Below, in pieces: positions 1 through 6,312 of a stretch of 12,630 nucleotides of DNA. Below the pieces are notes generated by a model. The model searched no databases, had not been told where the DNA came from, and saw only the letters and a list, made by a program, of their open reading frames with translations. Source of the stretch: Leucobacter sp. (GTDB lineage: Bacteria > Actinomycetota > Actinomycetes > Actinomycetales > Microbacteriaceae); contig JAPSIU010000053.1 in the NCBI GenBank assembly GCA_031178565.1, forward strand, positions 1 through 12,630, read 5' to 3'. Numbering within the stretch: position 1 is the stretch's first letter; the number at the start of each line of letters is the position of its first letter. Both the position numbers and the translations under genes were made by a program.

Positions 1-98
1 CGGGAGACGGCCTGGGACTCTCCGGTGATCATGGACTCGTCGAACTCCGCCGATCCGCTGGTGATGGTTCCATCGGCCGGCACCCGGGCCCCGGAACG
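1..98 (-). other. P-type ATPase actuator-domain fragment at the window edge
   Basis: Reading the minus strand in the same frame as menF, this stretch encodes RSGARVPADG, then TITSGSAEF, then DESMITGES (15-41) and QAVS. The combination [RV]PADG...DESMxTGES is the conserved A-domain loop of P-type cation pumps (heavy-metal P1B type in actinobacteria), where TGES is the dephosphorylation loop. No isochorismate synthase contains it. Only about 32 residues are visible, so the transported ion cannot be told. Positions 99-134 between this and recognisable MenF fit neither family clearly, and the breakpoint probably lies there. It may be an assembly chimera at a contig end, a genuine rearrangement, or a fusion. 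Confidence 0.7.
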
Positions 99-668
99 GT
101 CGCCGGGGTGCGGGAGGCGGGCCGCCGCATCGCCCGCGGCGAGGTAGGCCTCCACCGATCCGCTCGGCGCTCGCGAAGACTCCCGCGCCGTGAAGTCGGT
201 GCCGTCCCAGCTTCCGGGGCCGGAGGGCTCGGGAAGCCCGGGCGCGTGCTGCTCCGGTTCGTGCTGCTCCGTGGTCCCGCTGATCTCCGTGATCTCGCTG
301 ATCTCCGTGATCCACGAGGCTCCCCGGTGCCGGGCGACGAGCAGGCGGGGCACCACGAGCACACTCTCGACGGCGCTGCGATCGTCGAACGCGAAGGCGC
401 CGAGCGCGACGAGACCGGTGCCCGGCATGCGCACCGGATCGTCGATCTGCGCGACCTCCGCGATCCGGCGCCAGGCACGGGCCGCGTCGGCGAAGCGCGC
501 TTCGCCCTCGAATCGGAGGCGGAGCACCTCGCCGACGCCGACGCAGCCGCGATCCCCGCGGTTCCAGAGCAGGGGCTCCGCGGGATCCGCGAGGGAGACG
601 AGGTCGGGCGCGTTCGCGAGGGGTCGTGTGACCGCGCGCAGGCGGGGCACCACGGAATCGCTCGTCAC
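1..668 (-). CDS. menF: Isochorismate synthase, N-terminal part, running in frame into a P-type ATPase fragment; cut by window edge
   Basis: Isochorismate synthase converts chorismate to isochorismate, the entry step of menaquinone synthesis. About 175 N-terminal residues can be read: they include LLWNRGDRGCVGVGE, a PGTGLVALGAFAFDD segment and VLVVPRLLVAR, typical of the actinobacterial MenF/EntC N-terminal half. The catalytic chorismate-binding core (the GELxKVVLARD region and beyond) is absent. After SVEAYLAA (about 135-158) the frame continues without a stop into sequence that is no longer MenF-like and ends in a P-type ATPase motif (separate entry). A linker near residues 118-141 is built of short tandem repeats. 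The start is taken as GTG at 668, 7 nt after a TAGATT hexamer; GTG at 674, preceded by GGGAGAG with 6 nt spacing, is a good alternative. The gene diverges from ubiE and faces the rest of the menaquinone genes, which supports the call. Confidence 0.8.
   Translation of the reverse strand, partial: MTSDSVVPRLRAVTRPLANAPDLVSLADPAEPLLWNRGDRGCVGVGEVLRLRFEGEARFADAARAWRRIAEVAQIDDPVRMPGTGLVALGAFAFDDRSAVESVLVVPRLLVARHRGASWITEISEITEISGTTEQHEPEQHAPGLPEPSGPGSWDGTDFTARESSRAPSGSVEAYLAAGDAAARLPHPGDRSGARVPADGTITSGSAEFDESMITGESQAVS
245..315. repeat. Two adjacent short tandem duplications inside menF
   Basis: Positions 280-297 and 298-315 are an 18-bp tandem duplication, identical over the first 15 bases (ctgatctccgtgatc). 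Positions 245-259 and 260-274 are a 15-bp duplication, identical over the first 12 bases (cgtgctgctccg). On the minus strand they encode ITEISEITEIS followed by EQHEPEQHA, a low-complexity linker in the N-terminal half of MenF where other family members are short or variable. Both unit lengths are multiples of three, so the reading frame is kept. Confidence 0.75.
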
Positions 669-674
669 CCTCAC

Positions 675-680
675 AATCTA
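675..680 (-). promoter_or_regulatory. Candidate -10 element of menF (leaderless)
   Basis: On the minus strand TAGATT fits the actinobacterial TANNNT -10 consensus. Its last T lies 7 nt before the G of GTG at 668, the spacing expected if transcription starts on the start codon. The same hexamer at the same distance precedes pucR. No convincing -35 element is seen. A Shine-Dalgarno-like GGGAGAG upstream of GTG 674 competes with this reading. Confidence 0.4.
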
Positions 681-751
681 CTCTCCCGCGCTGAGCGGAG
701 TTCCCGGCACGGCTGCGGCGACGGCTCCAGACCGCCCGCAGCGCGACGGGC

Positions 752-757
752 TAGCAT
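752..757 (+). promoter_or_regulatory. Candidate -10 element of the ubiE operon (leaderless)
   Basis: TAGCAT fits TANNNT and its last T is 7 nt before the first base of GTG 764. The purine-rich GGAGG next to the start codon is only 1 nt away, too close for a normal ribosome binding site. An in-frame TAG at 752-754 rules out any upstream start. A leaderless transcript therefore explains the start best. No clear -35 box is visible. Confidence 0.45.
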
Positions 758-763
758 GGAGGG

Positions 764-1633
764 GTGACCCGCCCCGACACCGCGACCAAGCACGCAACGG
801 ATGTTTCCGCCATGTTCGACGAGGTGTCCCCTCGCTACGACCTGATCAACGATGTGCTGACGGTCGGCAACGACCGCCTGTGGCGGATCGCGACCACGCG
901 CGCCGTCGCGCCGCGCGAGGGGATGCGGATCCTCGATCTCGCCGCGGGCACGGGCACCTCCGCCGCCGCGCTCACCGCGTACGGCGCGCGGGTCGTGGCG
1001 GCCGACTTCTCCGAGGGGATGCTGGCCGAGGGGCGCAAGCGCCACGCGCAGAACGAGCTGATCGAGTTCGTCTGGGCCGACGCGACCGAGCTGCCCTTCG
1101 AGGACGACAGCTTCGACGCGGCGACGATCTCGTACGGACTGCGCAATGTGAACGACCCGAAGCGCGCGATCGCGGAGATGCGCCGCGTGGTGAAGCCCGG
1201 CGGGCGGGTGGTCATCGCGGAGTTCTCGCGACCGCCCTCGCCGATCGTGCGCGCGCCCTACGAGTTCTACGGACGTCACCTGCTCCCGCGCATCGCCGGC
1301 GCCATCAACCGAGATGCGGCAGAGGCGTACCGCTACCTGAACGAGTCGATCCAGGCGTGGCCCGCGCAGGAGGAGCTCGCGGCCTGGCTGCGCGAGGCGG
1401 GTCTCGAGCGGGTCGCCTATCGCAACCTCACGTTCGGGATCGTCGCGCTCCACCGCGGATTCGTGCCGGCCGAGGCGCCGAAGCCCGCGGCGAAGAAGCC
1501 GGCGGCTGCGAAGAAGCCGGCGGCCGCGGCGAAGCCGGCGGTGAAGAAGCCAGCTGCCGCGAAGCCCGCCGCGAAGAAGCCAGCAGCGAAGGCGCCGGCA
1601 CCGAAGAACTCGAGCTCCGGAGGAGAGAAGTGA
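764..1633 (+). CDS. ubiE: Demethylmenaquinone methyltransferase (UbiE/MenG family) with Lys/Ala/Pro-rich C-terminal tail
   Basis: SAM-dependent C-methyltransferase for the last step of menaquinone synthesis (demethylmenaquinone to menaquinone). Residues 1-232 match the family: MFDEVSPRYDLIND near the N-terminus, SAM-binding motif I ILDLAAGTGTS (56-66), the UbiE signature YGLRNV (124-129), RVVKPGGRVVIAEFSRP, and the usual C-terminal FGIVALHRG (224-232). Family members normally stop there. This one continues for 57 residues (233-289) with about seven KPA/KKPAA units, then NSSSGGEK. The tail is basic and presumably disordered; its role is unknown (membrane, nucleic-acid or partner contact are guesses). 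GTG 764 is chosen because the N-terminus MTRPDxxTK..DVSAMFD matches the family and no upstream start exists. The TGA overlaps the next gene's GTG, so the two genes are probably translationally coupled. Confidence 0.93.
   Translation: MTRPDTATKHATDVSAMFDEVSPRYDLINDVLTVGNDRLWRIATTRAVAPREGMRILDLAAGTGTSAAALTAYGARVVAADFSEGMLAEGRKRHAQNELIEFVWADATELPFEDDSFDAATISYGLRNVNDPKRAIAEMRRVVKPGGRVVIAEFSRPPSPIVRAPYEFYGRHLLPRIAGAINRDAAEAYRYLNESIQAWPAQEELAAWLREAGLERVAYRNLTFGIVALHRGFVPAEAPKPAAKKPAAAKKPAAAAKPAVKKPAAAKPAAKKPAAKAPAPKNSSSGGEK
1460..1630 (+). repeat. KPA/KKPAA-coding repeat tract in ubiE
   Basis: This stretch encodes the C-terminal extension of the methyltransferase. DNA units of the form gcgaagaagccggcg recur with small variations, most clearly from 1489 to 1591. 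The encoded pattern (KPAA, KKPAAA, KKPAAAA, KPAV, KKPAAA, KPAA, KKPAAK) resembles the tails of actinobacterial histone-like proteins. Imperfect repeats of this kind can change length by slippage. Confidence 0.8.
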
Positions 1634-2688
1634 GCCGCGCGCACGCTCAGGACACGGCCACCCAGGCGCTGCCGATGCGGCTGTTCCGCGGGGCTCAGGA
1701 TCGCCGCCACGCCAAGGAGCTGCAGGATCAGCTCGAGCTGATCGAGACCGGGCTCATGGAGAACCTGGCCTTCGCGTCTCCGGTCGCGGACGCTCCGGCG
1801 CGGTACCTGATGGAGGCCGGCGGCAAGCGGGTCCGGCCGATGCTGACGCTCCTCGCGAGCGAGCTCGGAGACGGGCCGAACGAGCTGGTGCGCCGGGCGG
1901 CGCAGGCGATCGAGATGACCCACCTCGCCTCGCTCTACCACGACGATGTGATGGACGACGCGAAACTGCGACGCGGCGTTCCGGCGACGCAGACCGTGTG
2001 GTCCAACTCCGTGGCGATCCTCGCGGGCGACCTGCTGTTCGCCCGCGCCTCGTCCCTCGTCTCGGGCATGGGCGAGGAGGCGATCGTGCTGCAGGCCAAG
2101 ACGTTCGAGCGCCTCTGCCTCGGGCAGCTGCACGAGACCGTCGGACCGCAGGACGACGACGACGCGATCGCCCACTACATCCAGGTGCTCGCGGACAAGA
2201 CCGGCGCCCTCATCGCGTGCGCGGCCCGCATGGGCGTCATGTTCGGGCACGGCCCCGCGGAGTACGCCGACCCGGTCATGGAGTACGGCGAGCGGATCGG
2301 CGTGGCCTTCCAGCTGGTGGACGACGTGATCGATCTCTCTCCGAAGAAGGACCGGACCGGCAAGCGCGCGGGCACGGATCTCCGAGCGGGTGTGGCGACG
2401 CTTCCCCTGCTGCTGCTGCGGGAGCGCGCCGCCGCGGGAGACGCCGCGGATTCCGAGCTGCTCGCCGGAATCGAGACCGGGGTCGCCGCGATCGCAGAGG
2501 GCGCCGACCCGGGTGTGCTGGATCCCGAGGTCGAGGCTCTCCGCGCTCACGACGTGACCCGCGAGACCGAGGCGGCTGCGCGCCGCTGGGCGCACGAGGC
2601 CGTCGAGGCGCTCGAGCCCCTCCCGAAGTCCCCGGTCAAGCGGGCCCTGGAGCGGATGGCCGACTCGATCGTGAACAGAGAAGGATAA
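1630..2688 (+). CDS. Long-chain all-trans polyprenyl diphosphate synthase
   Basis: Elongates allylic diphosphates with isopentenyl diphosphate to make the menaquinone side chain; cytosolic or membrane-peripheral. 352 residues. Visible motifs are GGKRVRP (64-70, IPP binding), the first Asp-rich motif DDVMD (105-109) inside LYHDDVMDDAKLRRG, GDLLFARA, and the second Asp-rich motif DDVID (231-235) in FQLVDDVIDLSPKKDRTGK. Residues 4 and 5 positions before the first motif are small (Ser, Ala), which in this family leaves room for a long chain (C35 or more) rather than C15/C20; this is inference. GTG 1630 overlaps the stop of ubiE (GTGA) and follows GGAGGA with 5 nt spacing, which decides the start. 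The open frame continues far upstream, but only because GC-rich DNA lacks stops. The context makes it the HepT/IspB-like enzyme of the menaquinone operon. Confidence 0.92.
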   Translation: MSRAHAQDTATQALPMRLFRGAQDRRHAKELQDQLELIETGLMENLAFASPVADAPARYLMEAGGKRVRPMLTLLASELGDGPNELVRRAAQAIEMTHLASLYHDDVMDDAKLRRGVPATQTVWSNSVAILAGDLLFARASSLVSGMGEEAIVLQAKTFERLCLGQLHETVGPQDDDDAIAHYIQVLADKTGALIACAARMGVMFGHGPAEYADPVMEYGERIGVAFQLVDDVIDLSPKKDRTGKRAGTDLRAGVATLPLLLLRERAAAGDAADSELLAGIETGVAAIAEGADPGVLDPEVEALRAHDVTRETEAAARRWAHEAVEALEPLPKSPVKRALERMADSIVNREG

Positions 2689-2698
2689 CAACAGAGCG

Positions 2699-4075
2699 AT
2701 GAGCAAGATGCGATTGGCGATCGTGGGCGCCGGGCCGGCGGGAATCTACGCCGCGGACCTGCTGCTGAAGGCCGAGCGGGACTTCGAGGTCGAGATCGAC
2801 CTGTTCGAGCAGCTGCCCGCGCCGTACGGGCTCGTGCGCTACGGCGTCTCGCCCGACCATCCGCGCATCAAGGGCATCATCAACGCGCTGCGCGAGGTGC
2901 TCGACAGCGGAGACATCCGCTACTTCGGCAACGTCCGCTACGGGCAGGACATCACCCTCGCCGATCTCAAGAAGCACTACCACGCGGTGATCTTCGCCAC
3001 GGGCGCGATCCGCGACGCGGATCTCTCGATTCCGGGCATCGAGGCCGAGGGCTCCTACGGTGCTGCGGACTTCGTGAGCTGGTTCGACGGGCACCCCGAC
3101 GTTCCTCGGACCTGGCCGCTCGAGGCGCGCCAGGTGGGTGTCGTCGGCAACGGCAACGTGGCGCTCGACATCTCCCGCATGCTGATCAAGCACGCCGACG
3201 ACCTGCTCCCCACCGAGATCCCGGACAACGTGTACGCGGGGCTCAAGGAGAATCCGATCGAGGAGCTCCACCTCTTCGGACGACGCGGCCCGAAGTACGT
3301 GAAGTTCACGCCCCTCGAGTTGCGCGAGCTCGGCGAGGTGCGCGACGTCGACATGGTCGTCGACGAGCGCGACTTCGACGTGGACGACTCGTTCGCCGAC
3401 GAGACGCTCATGAAGAACAAGCAGGTGCTCGTGATGAGCCGCGTCATGGACAAGTGGCGTCAGGAGCAGCGGGAGCGCGAGGCCGGCGACGTCGAGCACG
3501 CCTCGCGGCGTCTGTACCTGCACTTCTGGTCGAAGCCGGTCGAGGTCGTCACCGAGAACGGTCGGGTGGCCGGCCTCAGGATCGAGCGCACCGCGCCCGA
3601 CGGCCAGGGCGGCGTGATCGACACGGGCGAGTTCGAGGTGATCCCGATGCAGTCGCTCTACCGCGCGGTGGGCTACTTCGGATCCCCGCTCGACGAGATC
3701 CCGTTCGACGACGCCAAGGGTGTGATCCCGAACGACCAGGGCAGGGTGCGCGATCTCGAGGGCGCGCGGATCCCCGGCGTCTACGCCACCGGCTGGATCA
3801 AGCGCGGACCGGTGGGGCTCATCGGGCACACGAAGTCCGACGCGATGGAGACGCTCGAGTGCCTGATGGAGGATCGAGCCTCCTGGTGGCAGCCGGAGGT
3901 CGAGGACACCGGGGCGATCCCTGCGCTGCTGCACGAGCGCGAGGTGCCGTACACGACGATCGAGGGCTGGCGCAGGCTCGACGAGCACGAGCTCGGGCTC
4001 GGGGAGCAGGCCGGCCGCACCCGGATCAAGGTGGTGCCGCGCGACGACATGACGCGCATCTCCCGCGGGGAGTAG
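2699..4075 (+). CDS. FprA-type ferredoxin--NADP+ reductase (adrenodoxin-reductase family)
   Basis: FAD-dependent enzyme moving electrons between NADPH and ferredoxin. 458 residues, a normal length for FprA. The FAD site is AIVGAGPAG (GxGxxG, 10-15), followed by the family motif APYGLVRYGVSPDHP. The NADP-binding loop is GVVGNGNVALD (GNGNVA at 150-155). The C-terminal signature GWIKRGPVGLIGHTKSDAME starts at residue 365 and includes the GWxKRGPxGxIGTN/HT segment that closes over FAD and NADP. ATG 2699 lies 10 nt after the polyprenyl synthase stop; AGAAGGA upstream is rather distant, and ATG 2708 (MRLAIVG) is an alternative. Co-transcription with the menaquinone genes is likely but a direct biochemical link is unproven. 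It converges on tetR with a 6-bp gap and no clear terminator. Confidence 0.92.
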   Translation: MSKMRLAIVGAGPAGIYAADLLLKAERDFEVEIDLFEQLPAPYGLVRYGVSPDHPRIKGIINALREVLDSGDIRYFGNVRYGQDITLADLKKHYHAVIFATGAIRDADLSIPGIEAEGSYGAADFVSWFDGHPDVPRTWPLEARQVGVVGNGNVALDISRMLIKHADDLLPTEIPDNVYAGLKENPIEELHLFGRRGPKYVKFTPLELRELGEVRDVDMVVDERDFDVDDSFADETLMKNKQVLVMSRVMDKWRQEQREREAGDVEHASRRLYLHFWSKPVEVVTENGRVAGLRIERTAPDGQGGVIDTGEFEVIPMQSLYRAVGYFGSPLDEIPFDDAKGVIPNDQGRVRDLEGARIPGVYATGWIKRGPVGLIGHTKSDAMETLECLMEDRASWWQPEVEDTGAIPALLHEREVPYTTIEGWRRLDEHELGLGEQAGRTRIKVVPRDDMTRISRGE

Positions 4076-4081
4076 CCGCGC

Positions 4082-4759
4082 CTACCCCGCCGGCCGCTGC
4101 CCGCCCCAGCGCAGCTGGAGTCCGGTGAGGAGGGCGTCGAGGCCCAGCGCGAACACGAGGTCGCGCTCCCGCGATCCCGACTCGCGCACGAGCTCGGCGA
4201 AGGCGCTGTGCGTGTCGCTCAGCGCGGAGGCGAGTTCGCCGGGCGCGGGCTCGTAGACGTTCTCGGGCCCTGCGGAGTCGAGCGCCGCTCCGAAGATGTA
4301 GGTCTCGATCGCGCTGAGCGACGGCAGCACACTTCGGTCGTACCAGCCGGCCGAGCGGAACGCGGCGACGATGCGCTGATACATCTGCGAGGTCTGCACC
4401 GTGTGCGCGACGGGCACCGCCACGATCAGGTCGACCATCCGGGGCTGCGTCCGCAGCAGACGGAGGTAGCTCCACGCCCACTGGGCGAGCGCGTCGCGGA
4501 GCGAGAGCGAGCCGAAGCCCGAGGCGTTCAGGTGGGTGCTGACGTCCTCCTGCACCCAGGCGAGCACCGTGGAGCGCGACGCGGCGTGGTTGTAGAGTGC
4601 GCTCGCCCCCACCCCGAGGCGGCGCGCGAGCGCACGCATGGTCACGGCCGAGAGCCCCTCCTCGCGGATGATGGCCGACGCGGCGGCGGTGATCCTCCGC
4701 CTGTCGAGCAGCGGGGTCCCGGGCCGTCCCGGTCCGCGCCCCTTCGGAGTGCGTGCCAC
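4082..4759 (-). CDS. TetR-family transcriptional regulator
   Basis: 225-residue DNA-binding repressor-type protein. The N-terminal helix-turn-helix is clear: ITAAASAIIREEGLSAVTM, then ALARRLGVGASALYNH (about 43-58), with a basic Arg/Gly/Pro-rich leader (KGRGPGRPG). The remaining 160 residues form a helical ligand-binding domain (RDALAQWAWSYLRLLRTQPRM, LDALLTGLQLRWGG) resembling the TetR_C-type fold; the ligand cannot be read from sequence. The start is GTG 4759, with AGGAGG 4 nt upstream; the frame stays open to 5110 but the HTH position and the strong ribosome binding site fix the shorter form. It diverges from the flavin amine oxidase, so it most likely controls that gene and itself, perhaps responding to an amine (inference). 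Confidence 0.93.
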   Translation of the reverse strand: MARTPKGRGPGRPGTPLLDRRRITAAASAIIREEGLSAVTMRALARRLGVGASALYNHAASRSTVLAWVQEDVSTHLNASGFGSLSLRDALAQWAWSYLRLLRTQPRMVDLIVAVPVAHTVQTSQMYQRIVAAFRSAGWYDRSVLPSLSAIETYIFGAALDSAGPENVYEPAPGELASALSDTHSAFAELVRESGSRERDLVFALGLDALLTGLQLRWGGQRPAG

Positions 4760-4768
4760 AACGCCTCC

Positions 4769-4876
4769 TAAATGAACAGCCGTGCTCCCGTGTCGGCGAG
4801 AGCGCTGGGCGGATCCCAGTGTTTTCAAGCATACGGGGAGATCGCGGCCCGAATAAATGAACACAGTGGCGTGCTC
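4769..4876. repeat. Bipartite direct repeat between tetR and the amine oxidase (candidate operators)
   Basis: The 10-mer TAAATGAACA occurs at 4769-4778 and 4854-4863, followed by CGTGCTC at 4781-4787 and 4870-4876, with gaps of 2 and 6 bp. One copy sits at the Shine-Dalgarno of tetR, the other in the middle of the divergent promoter region. Such placement suits binding by the adjacent TetR protein. The differing gap and the lack of a clear dyad argue for caution. Confidence 0.4.
4828..4856 (-). promoter_or_regulatory. Candidate promoter of tetR
   Basis: On the minus strand TATGCT (4833-4828) is a good -10 hexamer. TTATTC (4856-4851) lies 17 bp upstream as a weak -35. Transcription would start near 4821, giving a leader of about 60 nt that contains the AGGAGG ribosome binding site. 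The -35 overlaps the second TAAATGAACA repeat, so a repressor bound there would block it. Confidence 0.3.
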
Positions 4877-4897
4877 GACGGGGTCTCTGCACGTCGA
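4875..4897. repeat. Short inverted repeat upstream of the amine oxidase gene
   Basis: TCGACG (4875-4880) and CGTCGA (4892-4897) form a 6-bp dyad with an 11-bp spacer. It lies about 65 bp upstream of the amine oxidase start. It could be an operator half-site pair, but a 6-bp dyad may arise by chance in GC-rich DNA. Confidence 0.25.
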
Positions 4898-4961
4898 TCC
4901 GTCACACTGGCGAGCGGACGTATCGTCCGAGACCGACTCACGACCCACGGAGGGCACGCTC

Positions 4962-6308
4962 ATGGAGCACATCGAAACGGACGTCGTCGTGATCGGCGCG
5001 GGAGTCGCGGGCCTCGTCGCCGCGCATCGGCTGCGCGAGAGGGGGCGCGACGTGGTCGTGCTGGAGGCGCGAGACCGCGTGGGTGGACGCGTGAAGTCGG
5101 ATCTCTCCAACGGCTTCCTGATCGAGGTGGGCGGCCAGTGGGTGGCGCCGGACCAGGAGCGCCTCCTCGCTCTGATCGAGGAGCTGGGTCTGGAGCGCTT
5201 CGAGCGATACCGCGCGGGCGAGGACCTCTACGTCGGCCGGGAGGGCGCGGTGCTGCGCCACACGACCGAGCTGCCTCCGCTCCCGGAGTCGACCCTCGCC
5301 GAGATCGAGCGGCTCACCGACGCGCTCGACGATCTCTCCCGGGAGATCGATCCGCTGGAGCCCTGGAAGCACCCGTGCGCGGAGGAGTACGACGCCGTCT
5401 CCTTCGGAGCGTGGCTTCGGGAGTGCAGCGACGACGCGCACGCGATCGACTTCGTCGCTCCGTTCGTCTCGGGGGGCATGCTGACCAAACCCGCCGAGAC
5501 CTTCTCGCTGCTCGCCGCGCTCGTCATGGCCGCGAGCGCGGGCGGCTTCCGCGACCTCGCCGACCTCGATCTCGTGCTGCACGAGCGCGTCGCGGGCGGG
5601 ATGCACCGTGTGCCCGAGCGCCTCGCCGAGGAGGTCGGGGCGCAGCGGATCCGCCTGAACACCGACGTGCGGTCCATCGCGCACGGTCCCGAAGGTGTGC
5701 GCGTGACCGCAGACGGCCTCGCGGTGCGTGCGCGCGAGGCGATCGTCGCGCTCGGCCCCCACCTCGTCTCCCGCATCGGCTTCGATCCTCCGCTGCCGCC
5801 CCGGAAGCAGCAGATGCTGCAGCAGTTCTCCATGGGCAACGTGATCAAGGTGCAGGCCTTCTACGAGACTCCGTTCTGGCGCGAGCAGGGGCTGTCCGGC
5901 ACGACCTACGGCCCGTACGAGATCGTGCACGAGACGTACGACAACACGGCACCCGACTATCCCGGCGGCACGCTCGTCGGGTTCGTCTCCGATCACCGGG
6001 CGGACGCGATGTACGAACTCGACGAGTCGGACCGACGGGACGCGATCCTCGGTTCGCTCGCCGTGTACTTCGGCCCGCAGGCGCTCGAACCGGCGCTCTA
6101 CTACGAGAGCGACTGGATCAACGAGGAGTACACGCGCGGAGCCTACGGGACCAGCCCGGCGATCGGCGCGATCACGCGATACGAGGACCTCGTGCGCTCC
6201 TCGGCGGGGCCGATCCACTTCGCGTGCTCCGATATCGCGGGGCTCGGTTACACCCACATCGACGGTGCGATCCGCATGGGGGAGCGGGCGGCGGGTCTCG
6301 TCGCCTGA
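4962..6308 (+). CDS. FAD-dependent monoamine oxidase family protein
   Basis: Oxidises a primary amine to aldehyde with release of ammonia and hydrogen peroxide; probably cytosolic, as no signal peptide is seen. 448 residues, usual for the family. The Rossmann FAD motif is VVVIGAGVAG (GxGxxG 12-17), followed by LEARDRVGGRV (34-44) and GGQWV. MGNVIKVQAFYETPFW contains the conserved flavin-interacting Lys (K296). DWINEEYTRGAYG (384-396) corresponds to the region of the MAO covalent Cys and first cage Tyr; here Ala394 replaces Cys, so FAD is probably non-covalent, while Tyr395 is kept. The C-terminal SDIAGLGYTHIDGAIRMGER aligns His432 where MAO has its second cage Tyr. ATG 4962 follows GGAGGG with 7 nt spacing and beats ATG 4857. 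Putrescine-oxidase-like or other amine substrates are possible. The divergent tetR is the likely regulator. Confidence 0.9.
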   Translation: MEHIETDVVVIGAGVAGLVAAHRLRERGRDVVVLEARDRVGGRVKSDLSNGFLIEVGGQWVAPDQERLLALIEELGLERFERYRAGEDLYVGREGAVLRHTTELPPLPESTLAEIERLTDALDDLSREIDPLEPWKHPCAEEYDAVSFGAWLRECSDDAHAIDFVAPFVSGGMLTKPAETFSLLAALVMAASAGGFRDLADLDLVLHERVAGGMHRVPERLAEEVGAQRIRLNTDVRSIAHGPEGVRVTADGLAVRAREAIVALGPHLVSRIGFDPPLPPRKQQMLQQFSMGNVIKVQAFYETPFWREQGLSGTTYGPYEIVHETYDNTAPDYPGGTLVGFVSDHRADAMYELDESDRRDAILGSLAVYFGPQALEPALYYESDWINEEYTRGAYGTSPAIGAITRYEDLVRSSAGPIHFACSDIAGLGYTHIDGAIRMGERAAGLVA

Positions 6309-6312
6309 GCGA

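Noticed and set aside
108..155. Plus-strand translation contains RRIARGEVG, resembling the MenF motif that should follow SVEAYLAAVDAA, suggesting an inverted join.
   Set aside because: It is the antisense of the minus-strand frame, flanking plus-strand residues are not MenF-like, and the minus strand there leads into a far stronger P-type ATPase match.
756..767. A tiny ORF ATG GAG GGG TGA whose stop overlaps the ubiE GTG, a possible uORF.
   Set aside because: No ribosome binding site, and if transcription starts at 764 it is not transcribed.
190..1629. Long open frame upstream of the polyprenyl synthase, as if the enzyme had a 480-residue N-terminal extension.
   Set aside because: It overlaps menF and ubiE, has Arg/Ser-rich composition typical of wrong-frame GC-rich DNA, and GTG 1630 has a good ribosome binding site.
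4064..4080. CGCGG-N7-CCGCG inverted repeat across the reductase stop, as a terminator.
   Set aside because: Only a 5-bp stem, no T-run; such GC dyads are common by chance here.
4857..4961. ATG 4857 as start of the amine oxidase.
   Set aside because: The extra 35 residues precede the usual N-terminal FAD motif and include no conserved sequence; ATG 4962 has GGAGGG at ideal spacing.
4760..5110. N-terminal extension of the TetR protein to an ATG at 5110.
   Set aside because: It would overlap the divergent amine oxidase, lacks domain content, and AGGAGG 4 nt before GTG 4759 together with the HTH position fixes the start.
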